Of a stretch of DNA of 64,000 nucleotides, positions 8,139 through 16,153 are shown one piece after another. A program made the position numbers and the translations under genes. Source of the stretch: GWE2-40-63 sp050251815. Its GTDB lineage: Bacteria > Bacteroidota > Bacteroidia > Bacteroidales > SZUA-534. Below the pieces are notes generated by a model, which did not search any database, had not been told where the DNA came from, and was given only the letters and a program-made list of their open reading frames with translations. Each line of letters starts with the position of its first letter. Positions within the stretch are counted from its first letter, which is position 1. The stretch spans positions 1 through 64,000 of the forward strand of contig JBFWMB010000009.1 in NCBI GenBank assembly GCA_050251815.1. The letters run 5' to 3'.

Positions 8139-8426
8139 ATGGAAACACCAGAACTTATAGGAGGTTTTAAACAGAAATTTGAAAAGTTTGTCTATCTTTA
8201 TAAAGTCTTAAAAGAAGAAAACAGGCAAATTAAACTTGAGAATACAGGTCTTAAGAATAAATTGGAACAAAAAGAACAGGAGCTTGATGAATATCGTCAA
8301 AAACTGGAAACAAATAACCTGGCAAAAACGTTTTTAGCTTCGAGTGGTAATGGTCAGGAGGCTAAACTCAAAATTAACAAAATAGTGCGGGAAATTGATA
8401 ATTGTATTGCTCTGTTAAATAGATAA
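8139..8426 (+). CDS. Small coiled-coil protein encoded before zapA (ZapB-like by position only)
   Basis: This 95-residue protein has a short N-terminal helix (GGFKQKFEKFVYLYKVLK), then a heptad-patterned coiled coil over about residues 28-60. A C-terminal helix (LKINKIVREIDNCIALLN) follows. It has no signal or membrane segment. It ends 2 bases before zapA and shares its promoter, so a role in FtsZ-ring assembly is likely. Small coiled-coil proteins like this commonly precede zapA in Bacteroidota. Sequence similarity to Escherichia coli ZapB cannot be claimed from inspection. Confidence 0.7.
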   Translation: METPELIGGFKQKFEKFVYLYKVLKEENRQIKLENTGLKNKLEQKEQELDEYRQKLETNNLAKTFLASSGNGQEAKLKINKIVREIDNCIALLNR

Positions 8427-8428
8427 AA

Positions 8429-8719
8429 ATGGATAATAAACTTACCATAAGGGTTAATATAGTTGATAGGTATTATCCATTGAAGATAGATAGGAATGAT
8501 GAAGAAAAAATCAGAAAAGCGGCTAAAAAAATTAACGATACGGTAACACAATACCAAAAGTTGTATGGAAATAAAGACGGACAGGATTTTTTAGCCATGG
8601 TAGCCCTTCAGTTTGTAACCCGTTTGGTTGAAGCTGAAGAACACCACGAAATCCATCCGGTTTTAGAGGAAGTTCGGCAATTTGACAAGATTTTAGCATC
8701 ATTACTTGAAACAGAATAA
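8429..8719 (+). CDS. zapA: Cell division protein ZapA
   Basis: The 96-residue protein matches ZapA. An N-terminal beta hairpin (KLTIRVNIVDRYYPLKI) leads into EEKIRKAAKKINDTVTQY, with the conserved basic/Ile-Asn pattern. A long helix, DFLAMVALQFVTRLVEAEE, forms the dimer/tetramer coiled coil. ZapA cross-links FtsZ protofilaments at midcell. It follows the coiled-coil gene by 2 bases and precedes the 6S-like RNA and rny. Confidence 0.92.
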   Translation: MDNKLTIRVNIVDRYYPLKIDRNDEEKIRKAAKKINDTVTQYQKLYGNKDGQDFLAMVALQFVTRLVEAEEHHEIHPVLEEVRQFDKILASLLETE

Positions 8720-8744
8720 TTTACGTTCTTTAAAATAAAAACCA

Positions 8745-8950
8745 AAGATTTTGCCCGCACCGGTTCTTGGCTAGTTTGGAAAACTCAACATTAACACAAT
8801 TGGAGTTTAAGCTCAATTTTTGTAAGACAGGCCCCATCCGTCTTTGACGGTTCTCTTCGGAGACCAGGGGAAGTAAGAAAAAAATGGCGACTCCACCCAT
8901 GTTTGACAGGGGTTTTACAAAACACAGAAATTGGTGCGGGTTTTTTATTA
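8745..8950 (+). ncRNA. ssrS: 6S RNA (SsrS, Bacteroidota type), predicted
   Basis: The 249 bases between zapA and rny contain a long-range closing stem: 8753-8761 (GCCCGCACC) pairs with 8933-8941 (GGTGCGGGT), nine pairs with one G-T, and six T follow directly. The interior holds a hairpin around 8845-8865 (GGTTCTCTTCGGAGACC). The overall shape is a roughly 190-nt rod with 3' T-tract, as expected of 6S RNA, which binds the RNA polymerase holoenzyme. Location after zapA matches both Escherichia coli (zapA-ssrS) and what is known for 6S-Flavo-type RNAs. Exact ends are estimates, and no separate promoter is clear. Confidence 0.72.
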
Positions 8951-8968
8951 ATATACATAATAGTTTAT

Positions 8969-10507
8969 ATGGACAAAACTTCAATTGTAATTGCAATAAT
9001 TTCAGTCATCGCAGGAGGCCTGCTCACTTATATATTCGTAAAACTTGGGCTTAGTCGCAAAAGTAAGCGGATTATTCGTGAAGCCGAAGTTGAAGCTGAG
9101 ATAATTAAGAAGGATAAAATCCTTCAGGCAAAAGAGAAATTTTTACAACTTAAAACGGAACACGAGAGGCTGATTAACGAGAAAAACAGCAAAATTCTGG
9201 CTGCTGAAAACAAATTAAAACAAAAAGAAACAGTTATTTCTCAGCGCATCGAAGAACAAAACCGCAAAATTAAAGAGGTTGATGTTATTCGAACCAACCT
9301 GAATGCCCAAATGGAATTGGTTGAGAAAAAGCACGAAGAGTTGGAACGCATGCACAAACAACAAGTGGAGCAATTGGTTTCAATTTCAGGGCTTTCGGTT
9401 GAAGATGCTAAAAACCAGCTGATTGAATCGCTTAAAGCCGAAGCTCGAACTGAAGCCATGTCATCCATTAACGAAATAATGGACGAAGCCAAAATGACAG
9501 CAAACAAAGAAGCCAAGCGCATTGTAATTCAAACCATTCAACGTGTGGCATCTGAATATGCAGTGGAAAATTCAGTAACCGTTTTCCATATCGATAACGA
9601 CGATATCAAAGGCCGTATTATCGGTCGCGAGGGGCGAAACATTCGTGCCTTGGAAGCAGCCACCGGAATAGAAATTATTGTGGATGATACACCGGAAGCC
9701 ATTATTCTTTCAGGATTCGATCCCGTGCGCCGAGAGGTTGCCCGTTTGGCATTGCACCAATTGGTTACCGACGGTCGTATTCATCCGGCACGCATTGAAG
9801 AGGTGGTGGCCAAAACCCAAAAAATGGTGGAAGAAGAAATTGTGGAAACCGGTAAACGTACCGCCATTGATTTGGGAATTCACGGATTACATCCGGAATT
9901 AATTCGATTGGTTGGTAAAATGAAATACCGCTCATCATACGGACAGAACCTGCTCCAGCACTCACGTGAGGTGGCCAACCTGGCTGCAATTATGGCCTCG
10001 GAACTGGGCCTTAATCCACGACTGGCAAAACGTGCCGGACTATTGCACGATATTGGTAAGGTTCCCGACGATGAACCAGAATTGCCACATGCAATTTTAG
10101 GTATGAAACTGGCCGAAAAATTCAAAGAGAAACCTGAAATCTGTAATGCCATTGGTGCCCATCACGACGAAGTGGAAATGACTACACTAATTGCTCCAAT
10201 TATTCAGGTTTGTGATGCCATTTCAGGTGCCCGTCCGGGAGCTCGCCGCGAAGTGGTGGAATCGTACATTAAAAGGTTGAAAGATTTGGAAGAATTGGCT
10301 TTATCTTATCCTGGTGTACTGAAAACCTATGCCATTCAGGCCGGACGTGAGTTGCGTGTAATTGTTGGTTCCGAAAAAGTAAACGATACCGATGCCGAAA
10401 CGCTATCGTACGAGATTGCCAAAAAGATTCAGGATGAAATGACCTATCCGGGACAGATTAAAATTACGGTAATACGCGAAACACGGGCCATTAATTACGC
10501 CAAGTAG
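8969..10507 (+). CDS. rny: Ribonuclease Y
   Basis: The 512-residue protein starts with one membrane helix (residues 5-25, IVIAIISVIAGGLLTYIFV) followed by a long coiled coil to about residue 190. A KH domain has its GxxG loop in GRIIGREGRNIRALEA near 215-230. An HD domain has HSREVANLA near 340 and LLHDIGK near 371. RNase Y is a membrane-tethered endoribonuclease that starts mRNA decay. The ATG at 8969 was chosen because the upstream in-frame codons lie inside the 6S-like RNA and would add a nonsense leader before the membrane helix. Confidence 0.97.
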   Translation: MDKTSIVIAIISVIAGGLLTYIFVKLGLSRKSKRIIREAEVEAEIIKKDKILQAKEKFLQLKTEHERLINEKNSKILAAENKLKQKETVISQRIEEQNRKIKEVDVIRTNLNAQMELVEKKHEELERMHKQQVEQLVSISGLSVEDAKNQLIESLKAEARTEAMSSINEIMDEAKMTANKEAKRIVIQTIQRVASEYAVENSVTVFHIDNDDIKGRIIGREGRNIRALEAATGIEIIVDDTPEAIILSGFDPVRREVARLALHQLVTDGRIHPARIEEVVAKTQKMVEEEIVETGKRTAIDLGIHGLHPELIRLVGKMKYRSSYGQNLLQHSREVANLAAIMASELGLNPRLAKRAGLLHDIGKVPDDEPELPHAILGMKLAEKFKEKPEICNAIGAHHDEVEMTTLIAPIIQVCDAISGARPGARREVVESYIKRLKDLEELALSYPGVLKTYAIQAGRELRVIVGSEKVNDTDAETLSYEIAKKIQDEMTYPGQIKITVIRETRAINYAK

Positions 10508-10514
10508 ACAGACA

Positions 10515-11507
10515 ATGAATGCTGAAAGGCAAGTAAAACATAAACGAATTCTTGTTACAGGTGGAGCCGGTTTTATCGGCTCCAACCTTATAGAACACTT
10601 GCTAAAACAGGATAACGAGATAGTATGCCTCGACAACCTGCTTACCGGAAAAGCCGAGAATCTGGAGGCTTTTCATTCCCATAAAAACTTTTCTTTTATT
10701 CAGGGCGATATCCGTCTTTTAAAAACCTGTGAAAAGGCAGTTCAGGGTGCCGATTTGGTTTTGCACCAGGCGGCGTTGGGTTCGGTTCCCCGTTCTATTA
10801 ACGATCCCCTGACAACCAACGAAATAAATATTACCGGTTTTTTAAACATGCTTACTGCCGCACGAAATGCAAAAGTGAAACGCTTTGTGTATGCGGCCAG
10901 TTCATCTACCTATGGTGATAATTTTACGCTTCCCAAAGTGGAAGATGTTATTGGAAAACCCTTGTCGCCTTACGCAATTACCAAATATGTGAACGAATTG
11001 TATGCCGATGTTTTTAGTCGGCTTTATGGAATGGAAACCATTGGTTTGCGTTACTTCAATGTGTTTGGTCAGCGTCAGGATCCCGAAGGAGCCTATGCTG
11101 CGGTAATTCCCAAATTAATAAAGCAACTGATTCGCTACGAATCGCCGTTGATAAATGGCGATGGTTCGTATTCACGCGATTTTACGTATGTTGAGAATGT
11201 GGTGCAGGCCAATGAGCTGGCTGCCACGGTAACTAATCCTGAAGCACTGAACACGGTTTATAACATAGCCTTTGGAGAGAATACCACACTGAATCAGCTT
11301 TTTGAGAAGCTTAAAATGACCTTAGGCACATTTGATCCAAAGATATTTAAGGTAGAAAAAACACATGGCCCCATCCGCGAAGGTGACATTCCCCATTCAT
11401 TGGCAGCTATCGATAAAGCTAAGCGTTTGTTGGGTTATCACCCTCAATTTAATCTGGAAAAAGGCATCGAAAAAGCCATTTCGTGGTATTGGAATCATTT
11501 AAAGTAA
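10515..11507 (+). CDS. UDP-N-acetylglucosamine 4-epimerase, WbpP/TviC-like (extended SDR)
   Basis: The 330-residue extended short-chain dehydrogenase has the NAD motif GGAGFIGSN near residue 16, catalytic Ser-x-Tyr region SSSTYG near 130 and YAITK near 154. The substrate-side segment RYFNVFGQRQDP is typical of the WbpP/WbgU group, which interconverts UDP-GlcNAc and UDP-GalNAc. It starts 7 bases after rny and opens the run of nucleotide-sugar genes. With the WbpO/TviB-type dehydrogenase at 14742 it could supply UDP-GalNAcA. Specificity for GlcNAc versus GlcNAcA is not resolvable by eye. Confidence 0.85.
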   Translation: MNAERQVKHKRILVTGGAGFIGSNLIEHLLKQDNEIVCLDNLLTGKAENLEAFHSHKNFSFIQGDIRLLKTCEKAVQGADLVLHQAALGSVPRSINDPLTTNEINITGFLNMLTAARNAKVKRFVYAASSSTYGDNFTLPKVEDVIGKPLSPYAITKYVNELYADVFSRLYGMETIGLRYFNVFGQRQDPEGAYAAVIPKLIKQLIRYESPLINGDGSYSRDFTYVENVVQANELAATVTNPEALNTVYNIAFGENTTLNQLFEKLKMTLGTFDPKIFKVEKTHGPIREGDIPHSLAAIDKAKRLLGYHPQFNLEKGIEKAISWYWNHLK

Positions 11508-11553
11508 AATAAACCGAACGCCAGCGCGTTCATACAACACAAAAAAGTTTGGT

Positions 11554-12678
11554 ATGCTCCCTTTAACAATGGTCGACTTAAATAGTCAGTATCAGAAAAT
11601 AAAGCCGCAGGTTGATGCGGCTATTCAATCGGTTATCGATAATGCTCAGTTTATCAAAGGTCCTGAAGTGAGTAGTTTTCAGGATGAATTAGCTGCGTAC
11701 CTGGGTGTAAAACATACCATTGCCTGTGGTAATGGAACCGATGCTTTGCAGATTGCCATGATGGCCTTGGGATTAAAACCCGGTGATGAAGTAATTACTA
11801 CAGATTTTACCTTTATTGCTACTGTTGAAGTGATTGCTTTGCTCGGACTTACTCCGGTTTTGGTTGACGTGTATCCCGATACGTTTACAATCGATATCGA
11901 AGCAGCAAAAAAAGCCATTACTCCAAGAACAAAAGCCATTGTACCAGTGCACTTGTTTGGTCAGGCGGCCAATATGGAAGCACTGATGGAGCTGGCCATA
12001 GCAAATCATCTTTTTGTTATCGAAGACAATGCCCAGGCTATTGGAACCGATTATACTTTTTCGGATGGAACCGTTAAAAAAGCCGGAACCATTGGACATA
12101 TAGGTTGTACCTCGTTTTTTCCCTCGAAAAATTTGGGTTGTTACGGCGATGGAGGAGCCATGTTTACCAACGATGATGCTTTGGCTGAACAGATATCCAG
12201 TATTGTAAACCATGGAATGAAAGTTCGTTATTATCACGACCGAATAGGAGTCAATTCCCGTCTGGACACCATTCAGGCAGCTATTCTGCGGGTGAAACTA
12301 CCACTGCTCGATTTATACAATGGGGCGCGCCAAAAAGCTGCCGCTTATTATAACGAAGCGTTTAAAACTATTTCGGAAATTCAAATCCCTCAAGTAGCAC
12401 CTTTTACCAGTCATACTTACCATCAGTACACCTTGTTGGTGAAAAACGGGAAACGCGATGCCCTGAAAAATTTCCTCGATGCAAGAGGAATTCCCAATAT
12501 GGTTTATTATCCGGTTCCCCTGCACCAGCAAAAAGCATTTGAAAACTATAAAACCGAACAGGATTATCCGGTCACACAAAAGCTTTGTAACGAAGTGCTT
12601 TCGCTGCCTATGCACACCGAACTGACTGAAGAACAGTTGGAGTTGATAAGTTCATCGGTAAACGCATTTTTTAACTAA
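11554..12678 (+). CDS. wbpE: DegT/DnrJ/EryC1/StrS aminotransferase, WbpE/WlbC-like
   Basis: The 374-residue PLP enzyme has the family N-terminus MVDLNSQY, the cofactor pocket CGNGTDALQIA near 58, TDFTFIATVEVIALLG near 84 and EDNAQAIG near 161. The Schiff-base lysine is in FFPSKNLGCYGDGGA near 191. The combination with the next two genes points to the enzyme that transaminates UDP-3-keto-GlcNAcA to UDP-GlcNAc3NA. It ends 5 bases before the acetyltransferase gene. A Met five codons in is an alternative start. Confidence 0.88.
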   Translation: MLPLTMVDLNSQYQKIKPQVDAAIQSVIDNAQFIKGPEVSSFQDELAAYLGVKHTIACGNGTDALQIAMMALGLKPGDEVITTDFTFIATVEVIALLGLTPVLVDVYPDTFTIDIEAAKKAITPRTKAIVPVHLFGQAANMEALMELAIANHLFVIEDNAQAIGTDYTFSDGTVKKAGTIGHIGCTSFFPSKNLGCYGDGGAMFTNDDALAEQISSIVNHGMKVRYYHDRIGVNSRLDTIQAAILRVKLPLLDLYNGARQKAAAYYNEAFKTISEIQIPQVAPFTSHTYHQYTLLVKNGKRDALKNFLDARGIPNMVYYPVPLHQQKAFENYKTEQDYPVTQKLCNEVLSLPMHTELTEEQLELISSSVNAFFN

Positions 12679-12683
12679 ATAGG

Positions 12684-13265
12684 ATGGAAAAACAAACGGA
12701 TTATTTTGCGCACGAAACAGCAGTAATTGATGCTGGTTGTACGATTGGAGCCGGGGTTAAAATCTGGCATTTTTCGCACATCATGCCCAATTGTACCATT
12801 GGAGCCAACTGCAACATCGGTCAAAATGTAGTGGTTTCGCCCGGTGTGGTGCTGGGGAAAAATGTTAAAGTGCAAAACAATGTCTCCATTTATACCGGAG
12901 TAATTTGCGAGGACGATGTTTTTTTGGGTCCATCGATGGTTTTTACGAACATTACCAATCCGCGCAGTGCCATTATTCGTCGCGACCAATACGAACAAAC
13001 ACTGGTAAAACGAGGAGCATCTATTGGGGCCAATGCCACGGTGGTTTGCGGAAATAGCATCGGCGAATATGCTTTGATTGGAGCGGGTGCTGTAATTACC
13101 AAACCGGTTTTGGCTTTTGCTTTGGTGGTCGGGAATCCGGCCCGGCAGATTGGCTGGGTAAGCGAGTACGGACATCGTTTAAGCTTCAATGAACAAAATA
13201 AAGCACGTTGTCCCGAAAGTGGTGATGAATATCTATTTTCGGATGGAAAGGTACATAAAATTTGA
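12684..13265 (+). CDS. wbpD: UDP-3-amino-GlcNAcA N-acetyltransferase, WbpD/WlbB-like
   Basis: The 193-residue protein is a left-handed beta-helix acetyltransferase. Hexapeptide repeats run from about residue 15 to 140 (CTIGAGVKIWHFSHI, ANCNIGQNVVVSPGVVLG, GASIGANATVVCGNSIGEYALIGAG). The loop FTNITNPRSAIIRR near 90 and the C-terminal GNPARQIGWVSEYGHRL are hallmarks of WbpD/WlbB. It acetylates the 3-amino group to make UDP-2,3-diacetamido-2,3-dideoxyglucuronate. It forms a set with the genes on both sides. Confidence 0.92.
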   Translation: MEKQTDYFAHETAVIDAGCTIGAGVKIWHFSHIMPNCTIGANCNIGQNVVVSPGVVLGKNVKVQNNVSIYTGVICEDDVFLGPSMVFTNITNPRSAIIRRDQYEQTLVKRGASIGANATVVCGNSIGEYALIGAGAVITKPVLAFALVVGNPARQIGWVSEYGHRLSFNEQNKARCPESGDEYLFSDGKVHKI

Positions 13266-13292
13266 TGCTGCCTGGTTATTTTACTAATTTTG
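13261..13292 (+). promoter_or_regulatory. Promoter of the wbpB-like gene
   Basis: TTTG (13261-13264), 20 bases, then TAATTTTG (13285-13292) fits the Bacteroidota consensus exactly. The -33 part overlaps the stop codon of wbpD, and the ATG follows 27 bases after the -7 box. Confidence 0.6.
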
Positions 13293-13318
13293 AATCCTCA
13301 TAAAACTTAACCTTTAGC

Positions 13319-14278
13319 ATGAAGAATTTTGCTTTGATAGGAGCCGCCGGATACATTGCTGTACGTCACCTGAAAGCCATTCAGGAAACCGGTAATAATC
13401 TGGTTGCTGCGCTCGATCCTTTCGATAGTGTGGGAATTATTGACAGTTATTTTCCTGATGCCGATTTTTTTACCGAGTTCGAACGCTTCGATAGGCATAT
13501 TTACAAACTCAAACGCGAAGCTCAGGCGGTTGACTATGTAAGTATTTGTTCGCCAAATTATTTGCACGATTCGCACATGCGATTTGCCTTGCGTCAGGGT
13601 GCCGATGCCATCTGTGAAAAACCGTTGGTGCTAAATCCCTGGAATGTGGAAGCACTTAAGGATTACGAACGTGAAACCGGCAAACGTATTTACAATGTTT
13701 TGCAATTGCGTTTGCATCCTTCCATTATAGCTTTAAAAAAGAAAATTGAGGAAGGAGGTCCCGATAAAGTTTATGATGTGGATTTAAGCTATCTGACCAG
13801 TAGGGGCAAATGGTATCACTTTTCGTGGAAGGGCGATGAGGCCAAATCGGGGGGTGTGGCAACAAACATAGGTATTCATTTTTTTGATATGCTAAGCTGG
13901 ATTTTTGGAGAACTTCAGGAAAATGTGGTGCATCTGAAAACCAAAAGCAAAAGTGCCGGATTCCTTCGATTTAAACAAGCCCGTGTGCGCTGGTTTTTAA
14001 GTGTCGATTTTGAAGATTTGCCTCAGGCCATAAAAGAAAAGGGACAGCGAACCTATCGTTCCATTACCATTGAAAATGAGGAATTGGAATTTAGTGGTGG
14101 TTTTACCGATTTGCACACCCAAACCTATCAGCATATTTTAGATGGCTACGGTTTTGGTCTGGACGATGCGGCAACCTGCATTCGTATTGCACACGAAATT
14201 CGCAATACAACACCTGTTGGATTGAAAGGCGATTATCATCCGTTTTTACTAGAGAATAGACTAAAGACTAAAGATTAA
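13319..14278 (+). CDS. wbpB: UDP-GlcNAcA 3-dehydrogenase, WbpB/WlbA-like (Gfo/Idh/MocA family)
   Basis: The 319-residue oxidoreductase begins with a Rossmann motif (FALIGAAGYIAVRHL). It has SICSPNYLHDSHMRFALRQG near 78, the hallmark CEKPLVLN near 100, and a LQLRLHPSI segment near 137 that is characteristic of WbpB/WlbA. It oxidises the 3-hydroxyl of UDP-GlcNAcA for transamination by the WbpE-like enzyme. The last eight codons (from ENRL) consist of the GACTAAAGACTAAAGA repeat that borders the next gene, so the native C-terminus was probably replaced by repeat insertion. Confidence 0.9.
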   Translation: MKNFALIGAAGYIAVRHLKAIQETGNNLVAALDPFDSVGIIDSYFPDADFFTEFERFDRHIYKLKREAQAVDYVSICSPNYLHDSHMRFALRQGADAICEKPLVLNPWNVEALKDYERETGKRIYNVLQLRLHPSIIALKKKIEEGGPDKVYDVDLSYLTSRGKWYHFSWKGDEAKSGGVATNIGIHFFDMLSWIFGELQENVVHLKTKSKSAGFLRFKQARVRWFLSVDFEDLPQAIKEKGQRTYRSITIENEELEFSGGFTDLHTQTYQHILDGYGFGLDDAATCIRIAHEIRNTTPVGLKGDYHPFLLENRLKTKD

Positions 14279-14289
14279 AGACTTTAGAC
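14254..14289 (+). repeat. Left inverted-repeat flank of the four-helix-bundle gene
   Basis: GACTAAAGACTAAAGATT plus AAAGACTTTAGAC runs across the stop codon of the wbpB-like gene. Its reverse complement recurs with about 22 of 24 matches just after the four-helix-bundle gene, so the two flanks could pair. Confidence 0.6.
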
Positions 14290-14318
14290 AAATCCATTAT
14301 AATTAGTACTTGAAAAAG

Positions 14319-14675
14319 ATGGGTAAACATAATTTTAAGGAATTAAAAGCCTGGCAAAATGCACTTTCAATTGTTCCGATGGTTTATAAGTTAGTACTAA
14401 AATTTCCGGAAGATGAGAAGTTTGCTTTAACTTCACAAATTAAGCGTGCTGTTGTTTCAATTTCATCAAATATTGCAGAAGGAAGTGGCCGAGGTACGAA
14501 TAAAGATTTTGCTCATTTTTTGGATTTTGCTTTAGGTTCTTCATATGAGTTAGAAAGTGAACTTTTGGTAGCAGTTGAACTAAATTATATTACGTTAACT
14601 AATTGTGATGAAATTTTTAATAACTTAATAGAAATTCAACGTTTGATTACAGGTTTTCAAAAAACATTACGCTAG
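14319..14675 (+). CDS. Four-helix-bundle protein (S23/IVP family)
   Basis: The 118-residue protein matches the family first found in 23S rRNA intervening sequences: FKELKAWQNAL, then LTSQIKRAVVSISSNIAEGSGRGTNKDFAHFLDFALGS and ELESELLVAVELNYI. It contains no catalytic motif and the cellular role of the family is uncertain. It lies within the sugar gene run but is unrelated to it. Both sides carry inverted repeats, suggesting it came as a unit. ATG 14319 was preferred over a TTG three codons earlier. Confidence 0.88.
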   Translation: MGKHNFKELKAWQNALSIVPMVYKLVLKFPEDEKFALTSQIKRAVVSISSNIAEGSGRGTNKDFAHFLDFALGSSYELESELLVAVELNYITLTNCDEIFNNLIEIQRLITGFQKTLR

Positions 14676-14725
14676 TCTTGTGTCTTAAGTCTTTAGTCTT
14701 TAGTCTCAAGTCTAAATATTGGGTC
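14670..14725 (+). repeat. Right inverted-repeat flank of the four-helix-bundle gene
   Basis: The run TCTTAAGTCTTTAGTCTTTA followed by GTCTCAAGTC is the complement of the left flank. Related GTCTT/GTCTA words recur at 17250-17290. Confidence 0.6.
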
Positions 14726-14741
14726 TTAAAATATTGATAAA

Positions 14742-16031
14742 ATGTATAAAAACATCGCAAACAAAAAATCAAAAATCTCAGTAATCGGACTGGGGTATGT
14801 GGGATTGCCCATAGCATTGGAATTTGCAAAAAAAGCGTCGGTGATTGGTTTCGATATTAAACCGGAACGGGTGGAATTGATGAAGCTTGGCATCGATCCG
14901 AGTAAAGAGCTTGATGGTAGCGAATTCAACAATTGTGATATTGAGTTTACCTCCCATGCGGAAGACATTAAAAAAGCACATTTTCATATTGTTGCGGTTC
15001 CTACACCTATTGATGAGCACAACCAACCCGATTTGGGACCTGTTCTGGCTGCCAGTCGCACGGTTGGTAAAGCCCTAAAGAAAGGCGATTACGTGATTTA
15101 CGAATCTACCGTTTATCCGGGATGTACCGAAGAAGATTGCGTTCCAATTTTGGAAGAATTATCGGGACTAAAAATGGGCGTAGACTTTAAAGTGGGATTT
15201 TCGCCCGAGCGCATCAATCCGGGCGACAAAGTACATACTTTAACCACCATAACCAAAGTAGTTTCCGGTAACGATGCCGAAGCGTTGGAAAATATTGCCC
15301 AAGTTTATGAGTTGGTAATTAAAGCCGGCGTTCACCGCGCACCTACCATTAAAGTGGCCGAAGCAGCAAAAATTATTGAAAATACCCAGCGCGATGTCAA
15401 TATTGCTTTGATGAATGAATTGTCGCTCATCTTTAATCGCATGGGAATCAACACCTACGATGTGTTGGAAGCGGCCGGAACCAAATGGAATTTCCTGAAA
15501 TTCTTTCCCGGATTGGTGGGAGGACATTGCATTGGCGTTGATCCGTATTATCTGTTGTATAAAGCCAAAGAACTGGGTTACCATGCCAAGATGATTGATT
15601 CGGGTCGTTTTGTCAACGACAGCATGGGCGGCTATGTAGCTAAGCAGGTGGTAAAAAAAATAATCAAACAGGATAAAAACGTAAAAGATGCCCGGGTACT
15701 GATTATGGGCGTTACCTTTAAGGAAGATGTAGCTGACATCCGCAATTCCAAAGTGGTGGATATAGTTCGCGAATTACAGTCGTTCAGTGTAAATGTCGAT
15801 GCCATCGACCCACATGCTTCCATTGAAGAAGTGAAAGAAGAGTATGGTTACCAGATGGTTGAACAGCCTACGGGGCTTTACGATGCAATTATTCTGGCCG
15901 TTCAACATGCGGAATACCGAAACCTTGACGAGAATTATTTTAAAAGTCTGATTTCCGATAAGGGCATACTGGTCGATTTAAAAGGAGTATATCGGGGGAA
16001 GATTAAGAATTTGATGTATTGGAGTTTGTAA
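14742..16031 (+). CDS. Nucleotide-sugar 6-dehydrogenase, WbpO/TviB type (copy A)
   Basis: The 429-residue protein is a UDP-N-acetylhexosamine dehydrogenase. The Rossmann motif is VIGLGYVGLPIALEFAKK, followed by VPTPIDEHNQPDL near 87 and ESTVYPGCTEEDC near 121. The catalytic Cys is in GGHCIGVDPYYL near 264, and GVTFKEDVADIRNSK near 325 forms the substrate-clamping domain. The short IDEHNQPDL and YPGCTEE forms mark the WbpO/TviB/VipA branch, which makes UDP-GalNAcA or UDP-GlcNAcA. It would feed WbpB/E/D. The central part is almost identical in DNA to copy B at 21991 while both ends diverge. Confidence 0.9.
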   Translation: MYKNIANKKSKISVIGLGYVGLPIALEFAKKASVIGFDIKPERVELMKLGIDPSKELDGSEFNNCDIEFTSHAEDIKKAHFHIVAVPTPIDEHNQPDLGPVLAASRTVGKALKKGDYVIYESTVYPGCTEEDCVPILEELSGLKMGVDFKVGFSPERINPGDKVHTLTTITKVVSGNDAEALENIAQVYELVIKAGVHRAPTIKVAEAAKIIENTQRDVNIALMNELSLIFNRMGINTYDVLEAAGTKWNFLKFFPGLVGGHCIGVDPYYLLYKAKELGYHAKMIDSGRFVNDSMGGYVAKQVVKKIIKQDKNVKDARVLIMGVTFKEDVADIRNSKVVDIVRELQSFSVNVDAIDPHASIEEVKEEYGYQMVEQPTGLYDAIILAVQHAEYRNLDENYFKSLISDKGILVDLKGVYRGKIKNLMYWSL

Positions 16032-16153
16032 TGTATTTTAAAAATACCGGAACAAACGGTTACCGAATACCGGAATTTATTTTGCCTCGCTTGTATTATT
16101 GATGGCATTCTTTTGGATGGTATTATCGGCACATCAGTTTTTGTTGCCCCATT

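Noticed and set aside
8903..8968. Upstream start for RNase Y
   Set aside because: It lies inside the predicted 6S RNA and would place an unrelated leader before the membrane anchor.
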